64,000 bases of DNA from Paracoccus sediminis (GCF_900188295.1 NZ_FZNM01000007.1:83279-147278), one strand, 5' to 3'; shown: positions 38,843-48,693, counted from the first letter of the stretch. A program made the numbers and translations. The notes: a model not told the origin generated them from the letters alone.

Positions 38843-39841
38843 ATGGCCGGCAAATCCGAACCCATCGGCGCCGAACAGGTCGCCATCCACCCCAAGGCCG
38901 GACCGATCCAGCTTGTGCTGCTGGCCGTCATAGCGGCGGCGCTGCTGGTGGCGCCGCAGTTCCTGTACCCGATCTTTCTGATGAAGCTGCTGGCCTTCGG
39001 GCTGTTCGCGGCGGCTTTCAACCTGCTACTGGGCTATACGGGGCTGCTGTCCTTTGGCCACGCGGCCTTTTTCGGGGGCTCGGCCTATTTCACCGCCCAT
39101 GCCGTCAAGGTCTGGGGCTGGCCGCCCGAGGCCGGGATTCTGCTGGGCGTCCTGGGCGCCGCCGCCCTGGGCCTGGTGATGGGGGCCATCGCCATCCGCC
39201 GGCAGGGTATTTATTTTGCCATGATTACCCTGGCCCTGTCACAGATGTTCTTCTTCTTCTGCCTGCAAGCCGAGTTCACGCATGGCGAGGACGGCATCCA
39301 GTCCGTGCCCCGCGGACGCCTGTTCGGCATGTTCGACCTGTCGGACACGATGACGATGTATTATTTCGTGCTGGCGGTGTTCATCGTCGGGCTGCTGGTC
39401 ATCTGGCGCTTCGTCAACTCGCCTTTCGGCATGATCCTGAAATCGATCCGCGAAAACGAACAGCGAGCGATCTCCCTGGGCTACTCCGTCAGCCGCTACA
39501 AGCTGGGGGCCTTCGTGATGTCGGCGGCGCTTGCCGGTCTTGCAGGCGGGATCAAGGCGCTGATCTTTCAGTTCGCCACCCTGACCGACGTCGGCTGGCA
39601 GATGTCCGGCGAGGTGATCCTGATGACGCTGTTGGGCGGTATCGGCACGCTGGCCGGACCGGTCGTGGGCGCGGGGCTGGTGGTGACGTTGCAGAACTAC
39701 CTCGCCACCTCGGACTTTCCGGTGACGATCATCACGGGCGTGGTCTTCATGGTCTGCGTGCTGGTGTTCCGGCGCGGTCTGATCGGCGAATTCTTCGCCA
39801 GCAAGCTGGGTCGCAGGTTGGGCTTCCGGTCCGAAAGCTGA
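38843..39841 (+). CDS. ABC transporter permease, LivM type
   Basis: Second membrane subunit, 332 residues. NLLLGYTGLLSFGHAAFFG and the cytoplasmic loop SIRENEQRAISLGYSV are LivM hallmarks. ATG 38843 is chosen because AAGGA lies eight bases upstream; ATG 38834 overlaps livH. The stop codon shares its last base with the ATG of the GMC oxidoreductase (TGATG), tying transporter and enzymes into one unit. Confidence 0.94.
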   Translation: MAGKSEPIGAEQVAIHPKAGPIQLVLLAVIAAALLVAPQFLYPIFLMKLLAFGLFAAAFNLLLGYTGLLSFGHAAFFGGSAYFTAHAVKVWGWPPEAGILLGVLGAAALGLVMGAIAIRRQGIYFAMITLALSQMFFFFCLQAEFTHGEDGIQSVPRGRLFGMFDLSDTMTMYYFVLAVFIVGLLVIWRFVNSPFGMILKSIRENEQRAISLGYSVSRYKLGAFVMSAALAGLAGGIKALIFQFATLTDVGWQMSGEVILMTLLGGIGTLAGPVVGAGLVVTLQNYLATSDFPVTIITGVVFMVCVLVFRRGLIGEFFASKLGRRLGFRSES

Positions 39842-41439
39842 TGGAGAGCTGCGATTACATCGTGATCGGGGCGGGCAGCGCGGGCTGCGTGCTGGCCAAT
39901 CGCCTGTCCGCCGATCCCAGGACGCGGGTTCTGCTGCTGGAGGCAGGGGGCCGCGACAATTACCACTGGATCCATATCCCGGTGGGCTATCTGTATTGCA
40001 TCGGCAATCCGCGGACGGATTGGGGCTTCAAGACCCAGGAGGAGGCTGGCCTGGGCGGGCGGTCGCTGCTGTATCCGCGCGGTCGCGTGCTGGGCGGCTG
40101 TTCGTCGATCAACGGCATGATCTACATGCGCGGGCAGGCGGCCGATTACGACGGCTGGCGCCAGATGGGCTGCACCGGGTGGGGCTGGGACGAGATCCTG
40201 CCCCTGTTCCGCGCGCAGGAGGATTTCTATCGCGGCGCAGACGACGCCCATGGCGCTGGCGGGGAATTGCGGGTGGAAACCGCCCGCGTCCGCTGGGCCG
40301 TTCTGGATGCCTTCATGGAAGCGGCCGAACAGGCGGGCATTCCGCGCACCGACGATTTCAACCGCGGCGACAACGAAGGCGGCGGCTATTTCGATGTGAC
40401 CCAGCGCGCCGGCTGGCGGTGGAGCGCGGCCAAGGCGTTTCTGCGCCCGATCCTGAAGCGCCCCAACCTGCGCGTCGTGACCGGGGCCGAGGTCGAGCGG
40501 TTGGTGATCGAAGAAGGAGAGGTCAAGGGCGTCGTCTTCCACCACGGGGGGCAGCGGAGCGAAGCGCGGGCCACGTGCGAGACCGTGCTGGCGGCAGGTT
40601 CCATCGGATCGGTGCAAATCCTGGAACACTCCGGCATCGGACGTGGCGACATCCTGCAAGCGGCGGGCATCGCGCCGCGGGTCGAGGTGCCGTCGGTGGG
40701 CGAGAACCTTCAGGATCACCTGCAACTGCGCCTGGTCTACAAGGTGACGGGCGTTCCCACGCTGAACGAAAAGGCCTCGCGCCTGCTGGGCAAGGCGTCG
40801 ATCGGGTTGGAATACCTGTTCAAACGGTCCGGGCCGATGTCGATGGCGCCCAGCCAGCTGGGAATCTTTGCCAAGTCCGGTCCCGACAAGGCCACCGCCG
40901 ATCTGGAATTCCACGTCCAGCCGGTCAGCCTCGACAAGTTCGGCGATCCGGTCCATCCCTTCCCGGCCATGACCGCCAGCGTCTGCAACCTGCGCCCTGA
41001 AAGCCGCGGCTCGGTCCATGTCATCGGCCCGGATTTTCGCGCCCATCCCGCGATCCGGCCGAATTACCTGTCCACGCCCGGCGACCGGGATGTGGCGGTC
41101 CGTGCGATTCGGCTGGCCCGCAAGATCGCCGCGCAGCCTGCCTTCACCCGCTTCGATCCCAGCGAGCATGTGCCCGGCATCGCCTTCCAGACCGACGACG
41201 ATCTGGTCCGGGCGGCGGGCGCGGTCGGCACCACGATCTTTCATCCGGTCGGCACCTGCCGCATGGGCGCCGACGACGGCTCGGTGGTGGATCCCCGGCT
41301 GCGGATGCGTGCGGTGGGGCGGCTGCGGATCGCCGACGCGTCGGTCATGCCGACGATCACCAGCGGCAACACCAATGCGCCGACCATGATGATCGCCGAA
41401 AAGGCCGCCCGGATGATGCTGGAGGATGCGCGGGCTTGA
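39841..41439 (+). CDS. GMC family oxidoreductase (choline dehydrogenase-like)
   Basis: FAD-dependent glucose-methanol-choline family alcohol dehydrogenase, 532 residues. The FAD motif VIGAGSAGCVLANRLS is at residues 6-21, the first GMC signature surrounds GRVLGGCSSINGMIYMRG, and the C-terminal active-site part includes HPVGTCRMG and GNTNAPTMMIAEKAA. It resembles BetA and alkanol or polyethylene-glycol dehydrogenases; exact alcohol unknown. No betaine genes are near, so it should not be called betA. Translationally coupled to LivM and followed after 49 bases by the Ntn hydrolase. Confidence 0.93.
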   Translation: MESCDYIVIGAGSAGCVLANRLSADPRTRVLLLEAGGRDNYHWIHIPVGYLYCIGNPRTDWGFKTQEEAGLGGRSLLYPRGRVLGGCSSINGMIYMRGQAADYDGWRQMGCTGWGWDEILPLFRAQEDFYRGADDAHGAGGELRVETARVRWAVLDAFMEAAEQAGIPRTDDFNRGDNEGGGYFDVTQRAGWRWSAAKAFLRPILKRPNLRVVTGAEVERLVIEEGEVKGVVFHHGGQRSEARATCETVLAAGSIGSVQILEHSGIGRGDILQAAGIAPRVEVPSVGENLQDHLQLRLVYKVTGVPTLNEKASRLLGKASIGLEYLFKRSGPMSMAPSQLGIFAKSGPDKATADLEFHVQPVSLDKFGDPVHPFPAMTASVCNLRPESRGSVHVIGPDFRAHPAIRPNYLSTPGDRDVAVRAIRLARKIAAQPAFTRFDPSEHVPGIAFQTDDDLVRAAGAVGTTIFHPVGTCRMGADDGSVVDPRLRMRAVGRLRIADASVMPTITSGNTNAPTMMIAEKAARMMLEDARA

Positions 41440-41488
41440 TCGCCCCCTTTTCAGCGGCCAAGCTGGTCGCGAACAGCGGGACGACTGC

Positions 41489-43090
41489 ATGACGCTTCCT
41501 TTCCTCTGCGAGAAAACTCCGGCCACCGGTTCGCGGGGCGTCGTCGTGACGAACGCGCCCCTGGGCACCGCGGCGGGGGCCGAGATGCTGGCCATCGGCG
41601 GCAACGCCATTGACGCCTCCGTGGCCGCGCTGCTGACCCTGACAGCGGTCGAACCGATGATGGTCGGCATCGCTGGCGGCGGCATCGCCCATTTGCGCCT
41701 GTCGGACGGACGGCATGTGGTGATCGACGCCTTGTCCTGCGCGGGGCAGGGTGCCCGTCCCGACATGTTCACGCCGCTGTCGGATCACCCCGACGCTTAC
41801 ATGGAGACCGAAGGTCGGCGGAACCGCAGCGGACCATCCTCCGTGGCGGTCCCCGGCAACCTGCGCGGCTGGTATCGGATGCAGCAGAGCCATGGCCGTC
41901 TGCCTTGGGCCGATGTGGTCGAACCCGCCATCCGCGCCGCCGCGGGGGGATTTTCCGTCAGCCCCTATCTGCACGGCGCCATTCGGGAACATCAGGATGA
42001 CCTGCGGGCCGACCCGGACATGGCGCGTCTTTTCCTGCCTGGGGGCATGCCATTGCCGCCGGGCGCGCGTCTGACGATGAGCGATTACGCGCAGAGCCTG
42101 CATCTGGTCCGGGATCAAGGGGACGCCGCCCTGCATGGCGGCGATCTGGGCCGCGCCTTGGCGGACAGTCTGGCCGCCGGCGGGGGCCATGTCACCCTGG
42201 CCGATCTGATGGCGGCCCGCGCGATCGAACGAGACGCCATCATGGGCGCCTATCGCGGCCATGTTATCGCCGGACCGCCGCCGCCTGCCTCGTCCGGGGT
42301 GCATGTCGCCCAGATGCTGAACATGCTGGAACCGTACGACCTGCGCGGCATGGGCTTTGCCAGCGCCGATGCGATGGACCTGATGGCGCGGGCGATGGCA
42401 TTGGCGTTCCAGGACCGTCGCGCGGCTTCGGGCGATCCCGATTTCGTGGATGTGCCGGTGGACCGTTTCTTGTCCAAAAACCATGCCCGGCAACGAATGG
42501 GGTCTGAAAGCCGCGACACGACCCATGTGACGATCGCGGACGCGGATGGCAACATCGTCAGCGCCACACATACGATCAACGGGCTGTGGGGCGCCTGTTT
42601 CATGGTGCCGGGGACGGGGATCATCCCCAACAACTACATGTTGAACTATGATCCCCGGCCCGGTCTGGCGCTGTCGGTGGCGCCGGGCAAGCGGGTGCCG
42701 ACATCCATGGCGCCGATGATGGTGCTGCGGGACAGGCAGCCGGTCTATGCGCTTGGCCTGCCGGGGGGCGTGCGGATCTTTCCGTCCGCCATGCAGGCCA
42801 TCGTCAATCTGATCGACCACGGCATGACGCTGCAACAAGCGGTCGAGGCGCCGCGCCTGTGGACCGAAGGGCACCATCTGGAACTGGAACCGGCCTATGC
42901 CGCGCAGGCCGATGCGATGCGGGCGCGCGGCCATGACGTGCGGCTGGTCAAGATCATCGGCGGGGGCATGAATGCGATTTCCTTTGGCCCGGACGGTGCC
43001 ATGACAGGGGCAGCCTGCTGGCGTGCGGACGGCACCGTGATGGCGCAGGGCGGCGGTCTGGCCCGCCCCGGCATCCGGTTTGTCATCTGA
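41489..43090 (+). CDS. Gamma-glutamyltransferase family Ntn hydrolase
   Basis: A 533-residue member of the gamma-glutamyltranspeptidase family, normally self-cleaved before a Thr that becomes the nucleophile. That Thr is preserved: DTTHVTIADADGN, with Thr344 at bases 42518-42520. The N-terminal TNAPLGTAAGAEMLAIGGNAIDA and the later MAPMMVLRD and GLPGGVRI are family features. There is no signal peptide, unlike secreted glutathione-degrading enzymes, so it is probably cytoplasmic. Family members include cephalosporin acylases and oxamate amidohydrolase, so amide hydrolysis of the imported compound is plausible but unproven. ATG 41489 gives a sensible N-terminus. Confidence 0.9.
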   Translation: MTLPFLCEKTPATGSRGVVVTNAPLGTAAGAEMLAIGGNAIDASVAALLTLTAVEPMMVGIAGGGIAHLRLSDGRHVVIDALSCAGQGARPDMFTPLSDHPDAYMETEGRRNRSGPSSVAVPGNLRGWYRMQQSHGRLPWADVVEPAIRAAAGGFSVSPYLHGAIREHQDDLRADPDMARLFLPGGMPLPPGARLTMSDYAQSLHLVRDQGDAALHGGDLGRALADSLAAGGGHVTLADLMAARAIERDAIMGAYRGHVIAGPPPPASSGVHVAQMLNMLEPYDLRGMGFASADAMDLMARAMALAFQDRRAASGDPDFVDVPVDRFLSKNHARQRMGSESRDTTHVTIADADGNIVSATHTINGLWGACFMVPGTGIIPNNYMLNYDPRPGLALSVAPGKRVPTSMAPMMVLRDRQPVYALGLPGGVRIFPSAMQAIVNLIDHGMTLQQAVEAPRLWTEGHHLELEPAYAAQADAMRARGHDVRLVKIIGGGMNAISFGPDGAMTGAACWRADGTVMAQGGGLARPGIRFVI

Positions 43091-43101
43091 GAGGGGCTGA
43101 C

Positions 43102-44055
43102 ATGACCAGGATCGTTCTTCTGGATCCCGCGTCGCCGGAACGGCTGGACCGGATACGGCCGTTGCTTCCCGATGGCTGGACCCTGACCACGGCCGGATCG
43201 CGTGATCCGCAGGACCAGATCGCCGCCCTGCGCGGCGCCAGTTTTGCGATCACCGGGGATGTGCCCGTGACCGGCGCGATGATGGCCATGCCGGGCCTGA
43301 AGGCGGTTCACAAATGGGGCGTGGGCTATGACGGAATCGACCTTGATGCCGCGCGCAGCCATGGCGTGCGCGTGTTCCGAACGACGGGATCGAATGCGGT
43401 CGCGGTGGCGGAAACCACCCTTGGCCTGATCCTGGCCGTCAACCGCAACATCGTGCGCGGCCATGTCGGCATCCGCGACGGCGGCTGGCCCAAGGGACAG
43501 GTCGCGCCCAGCTCTGCCACTCTGTCGGGGCGCAGGGTCGGGATCGTCGGCATGGGCCATGTCGGCCGCGCGCTTGCGCGGCTGCTGCGCGGCTTTGGCT
43601 GCGACCTTCTTTACAGCAAGCGCACCCCCTTGCCGACGGATCAGGAAGACGGCGCGCGCTTTGTCCCGTTGGACGATCTGCTCGCGGCTGCCGATGTCGT
43701 GACGCTGAACTGCGATCTGAACGACAGCACCCGCGACTTGATCGGGCGCGACCAGTTGGCGCTGATGAAACCGGACGCTATTCTCATCAATGCGGCGCGC
43801 GGCGGTGTGCTGGTGGAATCCGATCTGGCCGACGCCATCCGCGCGGGCCGGTTGCGCGGCGCGGGCATCGATGTTTTCTCGGTCGAGCCGATCTTGCGCG
43901 ACAATCCTTTGCTGGGGCTGGACCGCGTGGTGCTGACGCCGCATCTGGGTGCGCTTGATGCAGGGGCCTTTGCCCCGACCATCGCGCGCATGATCGGAAA
44001 CCTGATGGCGGTTCAAAGCGGCATGCCGCCGCGGGAATCCGATGTTCTGGTTTGA
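43102..44055 (+). CDS. D-2-hydroxyacid dehydrogenase (NAD)
   Basis: NAD-dependent D-isomer-specific 2-hydroxyacid dehydrogenase, 317 residues. The Rossmann motif VGIVGMGHVGRALARLL is near residue 150; the catalytic set is Arg in NAARGGV, Glu in DVFSVEP and His in LTPHLGALD. Substrates in this family range from glyoxylate to phosphoglycerate; the ACT or phosphate-binding features of SerA are absent. It follows the Ntn hydrolase by 11 bases and ends the operon, with a terminator immediately after. Confidence 0.92.
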   Translation: MTRIVLLDPASPERLDRIRPLLPDGWTLTTAGSRDPQDQIAALRGASFAITGDVPVTGAMMAMPGLKAVHKWGVGYDGIDLDAARSHGVRVFRTTGSNAVAVAETTLGLILAVNRNIVRGHVGIRDGGWPKGQVAPSSATLSGRRVGIVGMGHVGRALARLLRGFGCDLLYSKRTPLPTDQEDGARFVPLDDLLAAADVVTLNCDLNDSTRDLIGRDQLALMKPDAILINAARGGVLVESDLADAIRAGRLRGAGIDVFSVEPILRDNPLLGLDRVVLTPHLGALDAGAFAPTIARMIGNLMAVQSGMPPRESDVLV

Positions 44056-44060
44056 GCCAT

Positions 44061-44095
44061 GGAAAAAGGCGCCGCATTCCTGCGGCGCCTTTTCC
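44061..44095. terminator. Bidirectional terminator between the catabolic operon and dctA
   Basis: Thirteen-pair stem (AAAAGGCGCCGCA with TGCGGCGCCTTTT) around a four-base loop, with A and T tracts on both sides. It lies five bases after one stop codon and 13 before the other. Confidence 0.92.
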
Positions 44096-44108
44096 ATCGT
44101 CCGGCTTG

Positions 44109-45479
44109 TCAGTCGGCGTTGCGTTCGCCCAGTTGCAGCCCGACCGGGGCCATTGCCAGCCCGCCCACGGGCGCGGCGATCGGTTCGGGCTCCCGCCCGC
44201 CCAGCACCGCGTCGAACGTCTTGCGGTCCAGAGCGCCTTGCCAGCGGCTGACGACCACCGTGGCGACCGCGTTGCCGATGAAATTCGTGATCGACCGGCA
44301 TTCCGACATGAATCGGTCCACGCCCAGGATCAGCGCCATCCCGGCGACCGGCACGGTCGGCACGACCGACAAGGTCGCGGCCAGCGTAATGAAGCCCGCC
44401 CCGGTCACACCCGCCGCGCCCTTGGACGACAGCATCGCGACCAGCAGCAGCAGCACCTGCTGTTGCAGCGACAGGTCGGTATTGGTGGCTTGGGCGATGA
44501 ACAGCGCGGCCAGCGTCATGTAGATGTTGGTGCCGTCCAGGTTGAAGCTGTAGCCGGTCGGCACGACCAGGCCCACCACCGGACGCGCGCAGCCCGCCTT
44601 TTCCATCTTCTCCATCAGCGAGGGCAGCGCCGATTCCGACGACGAGGTGCCCAGGACCAGCAGGATTTCCGCTTTGAGATAGGAAATCAGCCGGAAGATC
44701 GAGAACCCGTTGGCCAGGCAGACCGCGCCCAGGATCACGATCACGAACATCGCCGAGGTCAGGTAGAACGTGCCCACCAACATCGCCAGGTTCATGATGG
44801 ACGCGATGCCGTATTTGCCGATGGTAAAGGCGAAGGCGCCGAAAGCGCCGATGGGCGCGGCCTTCATCAGGATGTCTACCACCCGGAAGATGGCGTGGCT
44901 GGCCGATTCCAGGATGTTCAGCACGGGCTTGCCCTTGTCGCCGACCAGGATCAGGCCGATGCCGAACAGGATCGCCACGAACAGCACTTGCAGGATGTTG
45001 CCTTCGACAAAGGCCGACACCAGCGTCGTCGGGATGATGTCCATGACAAAGCCGGTCAGCGACGTTTCATGCGCCTTTTCGGCGTATCCGCTGACGGTGG
45101 AGGCATCGAGGCTGGCCGGGTCGATGTTCATCCCCGCGCCCGGCTGGATGACGTTCGCCACGATCAGGCCGACGATCAGCGCCAGCGTGGAAAAGGTGAA
45201 GAAATAGGCAAAGGCCTTGCCCACGACCGACCCCACGCCGCGCAGCGATCCCATGCCAGCCAGGCCCGTCACGATGGTCAGAAAGATGACCGGCGCGATA
45301 ATCATCTTGACCAGCTTGATGAAGGCGTCGCCCAAGGGCTTCAGCGCCTCGCCGGTCTGGGGATAGAAATGCCCCAGCAGGGCGCCGGCGGCGATGGCGA
45401 CGATGACCTGGAAATACAGGTGGCGATAGAAAGGCCGCTTGTCATGGGCCACGGGATGCGCGGATGTGGTCAGCTGCAT
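44109..45479 (-). CDS. dctA: C4-dicarboxylate transporter DctA
   Basis: Sodium/proton-coupled importer of succinate, fumarate and malate (SDF/DAACS family), 456 residues. Signatures are [18 protein letters not shown] (first re-entrant loop) and the [23 protein letters not shown] motif (described in part only). ATG 45479 is preceded by GGAGGAGG, which settles the start; a longer frame runs upstream through the regulatory region. It is divergent from dctBD, the usual arrangement for sensor-controlled dicarboxylate uptake. Confidence 0.95.
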   Translation of the reverse strand: MQLTTSAHPVAHDKRPFYRHLYFQVIVAIAAGALLGHFYPQTGEALKPLGDAFIKLVKMIIAPVIFLTIVTGLAGMGSLRGVGSVVGKAFAYFFTFSTLALIVGLIVANVIQPGAGMNIDPASLDASTVSGYAEKAHETSLTGFVMDIIPTTLVSAFVEGNILQVLFVAILFGIGLILVGDKGKPVLNILESASHAIFRVVDILMKAAPIGAFGAFAFTIGKYGIASIMNLAMLVGTFYLTSAMFVIVILGAVCLANGFSIFRLISYLKAEILLVLGTSSSESALPSLMEKMEKAGCARPVVGLVVPTGYSFNLDGTNIYMTLAALFIAQATNTDLSLQQQVLLLLVAMLSSKGAAGVTGAGFITLAATLSVVPTVPVAGMALILGVDRFMSECRSITNFIGNAVATVVVSRWQGALDRKTFDAVLGGREPEPIAAPVGGLAMAPVGLQLGERNAD

Positions 45480-45542
45480 GGAAAGGCCTCCTCCTGCCTT
45501 GTGTGTCAATGCGATGACGGACATCCTATGCCCTCGGATTGA

Positions 45543-45573
45543 TTGCCGAAAAAAAACCGCGTCATATCGGCAA
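45543..45573. promoter_or_regulatory. Inverted repeat between dctA and dctB
   Basis: TTGCCGA and TCGGCAA separated by 17 bases, 64 bases upstream of dctA. Arms are perfect; spacing of about two helical turns centre to centre suits a dimeric activator such as DctD. Confidence 0.5.
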
Positions 45574-45618
45574 TAGTTTGAAAACATGAATTTTTTCTTC
45601 AAGACGCCGGCGGAAACC

Positions 45619-45634
45619 GTGTGGTTTTCCACAC
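45619..45634. promoter_or_regulatory. GTGTGG palindrome before dctB
   Basis: GTGTGG TTTT CCACAC, perfect six-base arms, with a third GTGTGG at 45650-45655 abutting the dctB start. Could be an operator or a small RNA hairpin. Confidence 0.45.
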
Positions 45635-45658
45635 AATCGGAACCTGCTAGTGTGGAAT

Positions 45659-47374
45659 ATGAAACATTCCGCCCTGGAACCTGCCGATGCAGACAGTCGC
45701 GCCATGACGGCAACAGCGTCCGATTCGCCGCTGCGGTCCCTGCGTGGGATGAAATGGCTTGTCGCCCTTGCCGCGGCCGTGCTGCTGGCGGCGGTCTGGA
45801 TGGCGACCTTTTGGACCATACGTGCGAGCGCCCTGGAAAGTCTGGAAAGCGAAGGACTTGCGGCGGCCCAATCGCGCGCGCTGACGCTGGAAAGCATCCT
45901 GGACCGGCAAGGCGCTGTCGTGGCGATCCTGTCCGACGACGCCTCGGTCAAGGAAATCCTGCGCGGGGGGGCGCCCGGCAACCGCGACGCCCTGTCGGCC
46001 AAGCTGGAACGGCTGCGGGCCGCGACGCAAAGCACGGTTCTCTATCTGCTGGACCGGACGGGCCGCACGGTTGCTGCGTCCAATTGGAACCGGGCCGACA
46101 GCTTTGTCGGGCATGACTACAGCTTTCGCGACTATTTCCGCCGGGCCGATCCGACGGCGATGGAATTCGCGCTTGGCACCGTCAGCGGTCAACCGGGCCT
46201 CTATCTGTCCCACGACGTGCGCGACGGCGGCATGGTCCTGGGCGTGGTGGTTGTCAAGGTCGAATTCAGCACGCTGGAGGCGGCTTGGGCGCTCAGTCCG
46301 AACGCAACCCATGTGACCGAGGCCGATGGCCGTGTCATCATCACGACGGATGCCGCCCGCCGCTTTACGATCACGCCCGCGCCACCTCGGGACAATCTGC
46401 CCATCGCGCTGCCGGTGCGCGGGACGGGATGGACCGTCACGATGTATGTCCCGACTGCAAAGGCGCGGCAGACAGCGGTGTATGGCGCGGGGGCTGCGAT
46501 GCTGGCCATGGTGCTGCTGATGGCAGTCGCCGACCAAGCCCGGCGGTCGCGGCGGCGTGCCGTCCGCAAGGCCGAAGCCGACCGCGCCTATCGGTCCGAA
46601 CTGGAACGCGCCGTGGCCGAACGCACCCGCGACCTGTCCGACGAGATGCGCGAACGCCAGGCGGCGCAGGCGCGCCTGTCGCAAATGCAGGCCGATCTTG
46701 TGCAGGCCAACAAGCTGGCGACGATGGGCCAGATCACCGCGGGCGTCGCCCACGAGATCAACCAGCCCCTTGCCGCGATCCGGTTGCTGGCCGAAAACGG
46801 GCAGGCTATGGATCCCGGCGGACCGGCGGGCGACAACCTGTCACGCATCGCCCGCATGACCGATCGGATCGGGCAGATCACCGGGCAATTGCGCAGCTTT
46901 GCCCGCAAGGCGACCGGCGATGTCGGTCCCGTTCCCCTGCGCACCGTGGTCGAATCGTCCCTGCTGCTGACCGCCGGGCGGCGCAAGGACAACGACATTC
47001 CCGTTCATCTTCCCCGAATCCCCGACGATCTGGCAGTGATCGGCGAACAGGTGCGGCTGGAGCAGATTGTTGTGAACCTGCTGACCAACGCGTTCGAGGC
47101 GCAGGAAGGCCGCGCCGATCCCTGGGTCCGCATCGCGGTCGCAGCCGACCCGGCTTTTGTCACCCTGACCGTCGCCGACAACGGTCCAGGCCTGTCCGGG
47201 CAGGTCAGGGACCAGCTTTTCGCGCCCTTTGCCACCAGCAAGGCGCAGGGCCTTGGGTTGGGGCTGGTGATTTCGCGCGACATCGCGCGCGATCTCGGCG
47301 GCGACCTGACCGCCGATGCCGCCGGGACGGGACCGGGCGCCACCTTCCGCGTGACGCTGAGGCGCGCGCCATGA
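45659..47374 (+). CDS. dctB: Sensor histidine kinase DctB
   Basis: Membrane sensor for C4-dicarboxylates. The roughly 571-residue protein has a first membrane segment ([20 protein letters not shown]), a periplasmic double-PAS-like (dCache) region of about 230 residues, a second segment near residue 280, a coiled coil, and the kinase core: H-box [14 protein letters not shown]-box [13 protein letters not shown]1 ADNGPGLS and G2 GLGLGLVIS. Ribosome binding sites are poor; candidates are GTG 45650, ATG 45659 and ATG 45704. The stop overlaps dctD (ATGA). Confidence 0.92.
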   Translation: MKHSALEPADADSRAMTATASDSPLRSLRGMKWLVALAAAVLLAAVWMATFWTIRASALESLESEGLAAAQSRALTLESILDRQGAVVAILSDDASVKEILRGGAPGNRDALSAKLERLRAATQSTVLYLLDRTGRTVAASNWNRADSFVGHDYSFRDYFRRADPTAMEFALGTVSGQPGLYLSHDVRDGGMVLGVVVVKVEFSTLEAAWALSPNATHVTEADGRVIITTDAARRFTITPAPPRDNLPIALPVRGTGWTVTMYVPTAKARQTAVYGAGAAMLAMVLLMAVADQARRSRRRAVRKAEADRAYRSELERAVAERTRDLSDEMRERQAAQARLSQMQADLVQANKLATMGQITAGVAHEINQPLAAIRLLAENGQAMDPGGPAGDNLSRIARMTDRIGQITGQLRSFARKATGDVGPVPLRTVVESSLLLTAGRRKDNDIPVHLPRIPDDLAVIGEQVRLEQIVVNLLTNAFEAQEGRADPWVRIAVAADPAFVTLTVADNGPGLSGQVRDQLFAPFATSKAQGLGLGLVISRDIARDLGGDLTADAAGTGPGATFRVTLRRAP

Positions 47375-48693
47375 CAAGCCTTGTCCGACTGGTGGACGAC
47401 GATGACGACCTGCGCGCTGCGCAGGTGCAGACCCTGCGCCTGGCCGGGATCAACGTCGAGGAATTCAGCCTTGCCGCCGATGCGCTGAGGGGGATCACGC
47501 GCGATTATCCCGGTGTCGTGCTGTCCGACGTGCGGATGCCCGGCATGGACGGTCTGGACCTGTTCCGGCGGCTTCACGCCATCGACCCGGATCTGCCGGT
47601 GATCCTGTTGACCGGGCATGGCGATGTGCCGATGGCGGTCGTCGCGTTGAAGGCCGGTGCCTATGATTTCCTGACCAAGCCCGTGGCGCGCGATGTCCTG
47701 CTGGCGGCGCTGCACCGCGCCATTGGCGCCCGTGCCTTGGTTCTGGAAAATCGCCAGCTGCGGCAGGCCAGCCATGACCCCGCCGACGCTTTTCCAGAAC
47801 TGGGCGGCAGCAGCGAGGTGATGCAGCATCTGCGCACGGCCTTGGATCGCGTCGCCGAAGCCGGGAGCAATGCGCTGCTGGTTGGTCCCGATGGCGCGGG
47901 CAAGCTGACGGCAGCCCGCGCGATCCACCGCCTGGGGCCGCGCCGTGCCCGTCCCTTCGTGCATCTGGCCTGTGATGCCCTGGACGATGCGCGGTTCGAC
48001 GCCGACCTGCTGGGCAGCGACGCCGCCACCCCGCGCGGCGCAAGGCAGGCGGGCCAGTTGGAACGGGCGCAGCGGGGTGTGCTGTTCCTGGACCGCGTGG
48101 ACGGGCTGACCCCGGCCATGCAGGCAAGGATTTCGGCCATCCTCGAAGCCGACGAGTTCCGGCCTGCCGGGGCTGCCGCGCCCCGGCCCTTGGACGTGCA
48201 GATCCTTGCATCGACCAGCGGCGATCTGCCGCGCATGGCGGCCGAGGGTCGTATCGACACGCGCCTGTTCTATCGCCTGTCGGGCACCGTGCTGTCCGTG
48301 CCGTCGCTTGCCGAACGGCGAGAGGATATTCCCGCGCTGTTCCGCCATTTCCTGCTGGCGGCCTGCGCCCGGCTGGACCGGCCCGCCCCGCCCATGACCG
48401 GCGCAGGCAAAGCCCGGCTGTCGGCGCATGGCTGGCCCGGAAACCTGCCGGAACTGCGCGGCTTTGCGGAAAGCCAGGCCGTCGGGATCACGCCCTTTGA
48501 TGCGCAGGCGGACGAATCCGCGCCGGGCCTTGCCGATCTGGTCGCCGCATACGAGGCCGAACTGATCCGCGATGCGTTGCGGCTGGCTGGCGGCAATGCG
48601 ACGGCGGCGATGGGACGGCTGCGGCTGCCGCGCAAGACCTTTTACGACAAGCTGGCCCGACATGCGATCCGGCCAACCGACTTTCGCCGCTAA
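47371..48693 (+). CDS. dctD: DctD-type response regulator with degenerate AAA+ domain
   Basis: Partner of DctB. The receiver domain is intact: DDDDDLRAA acidic pocket, phosphorylated Asp53 in VLSDVRMPG, and Lys103 in FLTKPV. The central NtrC-like AAA+ domain is eroded. Walker A reads GPDGAGKL (172-179). The GAFTGA loop expected near residues 216-229 is absent, replaced by ATPRGARQAGQ. Walker B is FLDRVD where FLDEIG is expected. The later RLFYRLS and the C-terminal Fis-type helix-turn-helix (AGGNATAAMGRLRLPRKTFYDKL, in part) remain. At 440 residues it is near normal length. It can probably still bind DNA and be phosphorylated, but not drive sigma-54 open-complex formation. Confidence 0.93.
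   Translation: MTSLVRLVDDDDDLRAAQVQTLRLAGINVEEFSLAADALRGITRDYPGVVLSDVRMPGMDGLDLFRRLHAIDPDLPVILLTGHGDVPMAVVALKAGAYDFLTKPVARDVLLAALHRAIGARALVLENRQLRQASHDPADAFPELGGSSEVMQHLRTALDRVAEAGSNALLVGPDGAGKLTAARAIHRLGPRRARPFVHLACDALDDARFDADLLGSDAATPRGARQAGQLERAQRGVLFLDRVDGLTPAMQARISAILEADEFRPAGAAAPRPLDVQILASTSGDLPRMAAEGRIDTRLFYRLSGTVLSVPSLAERREDIPALFRHFLLAACARLDRPAPPMTGAGKARLSAHGWPGNLPELRGFAESQAVGITPFDAQADESAPGLADLVAAYEAELIRDALRLAGGNATAAMGRLRLPRKTFYDKLARHAIRPTDFRR

Noticed and set aside
39697..41772. 691-residue minus-strand reading frame
   Set aside because: Runs through livM, the GMC oxidoreductase and the Ntn hydrolase on the opposite strand; no motifs.
45480..45658. Sigma-54 promoter upstream of dctA or dctB
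   Set aside because: Looked for GG-N10-GC elements near TGGCAC/TTGCA on both strands; none convincing.
46285..47370. Extension of the dctD frame upstream into dctB
   Set aside because: The frame is open by chance; the DctD receiver domain begins at 47371 with an ATGA overlap.
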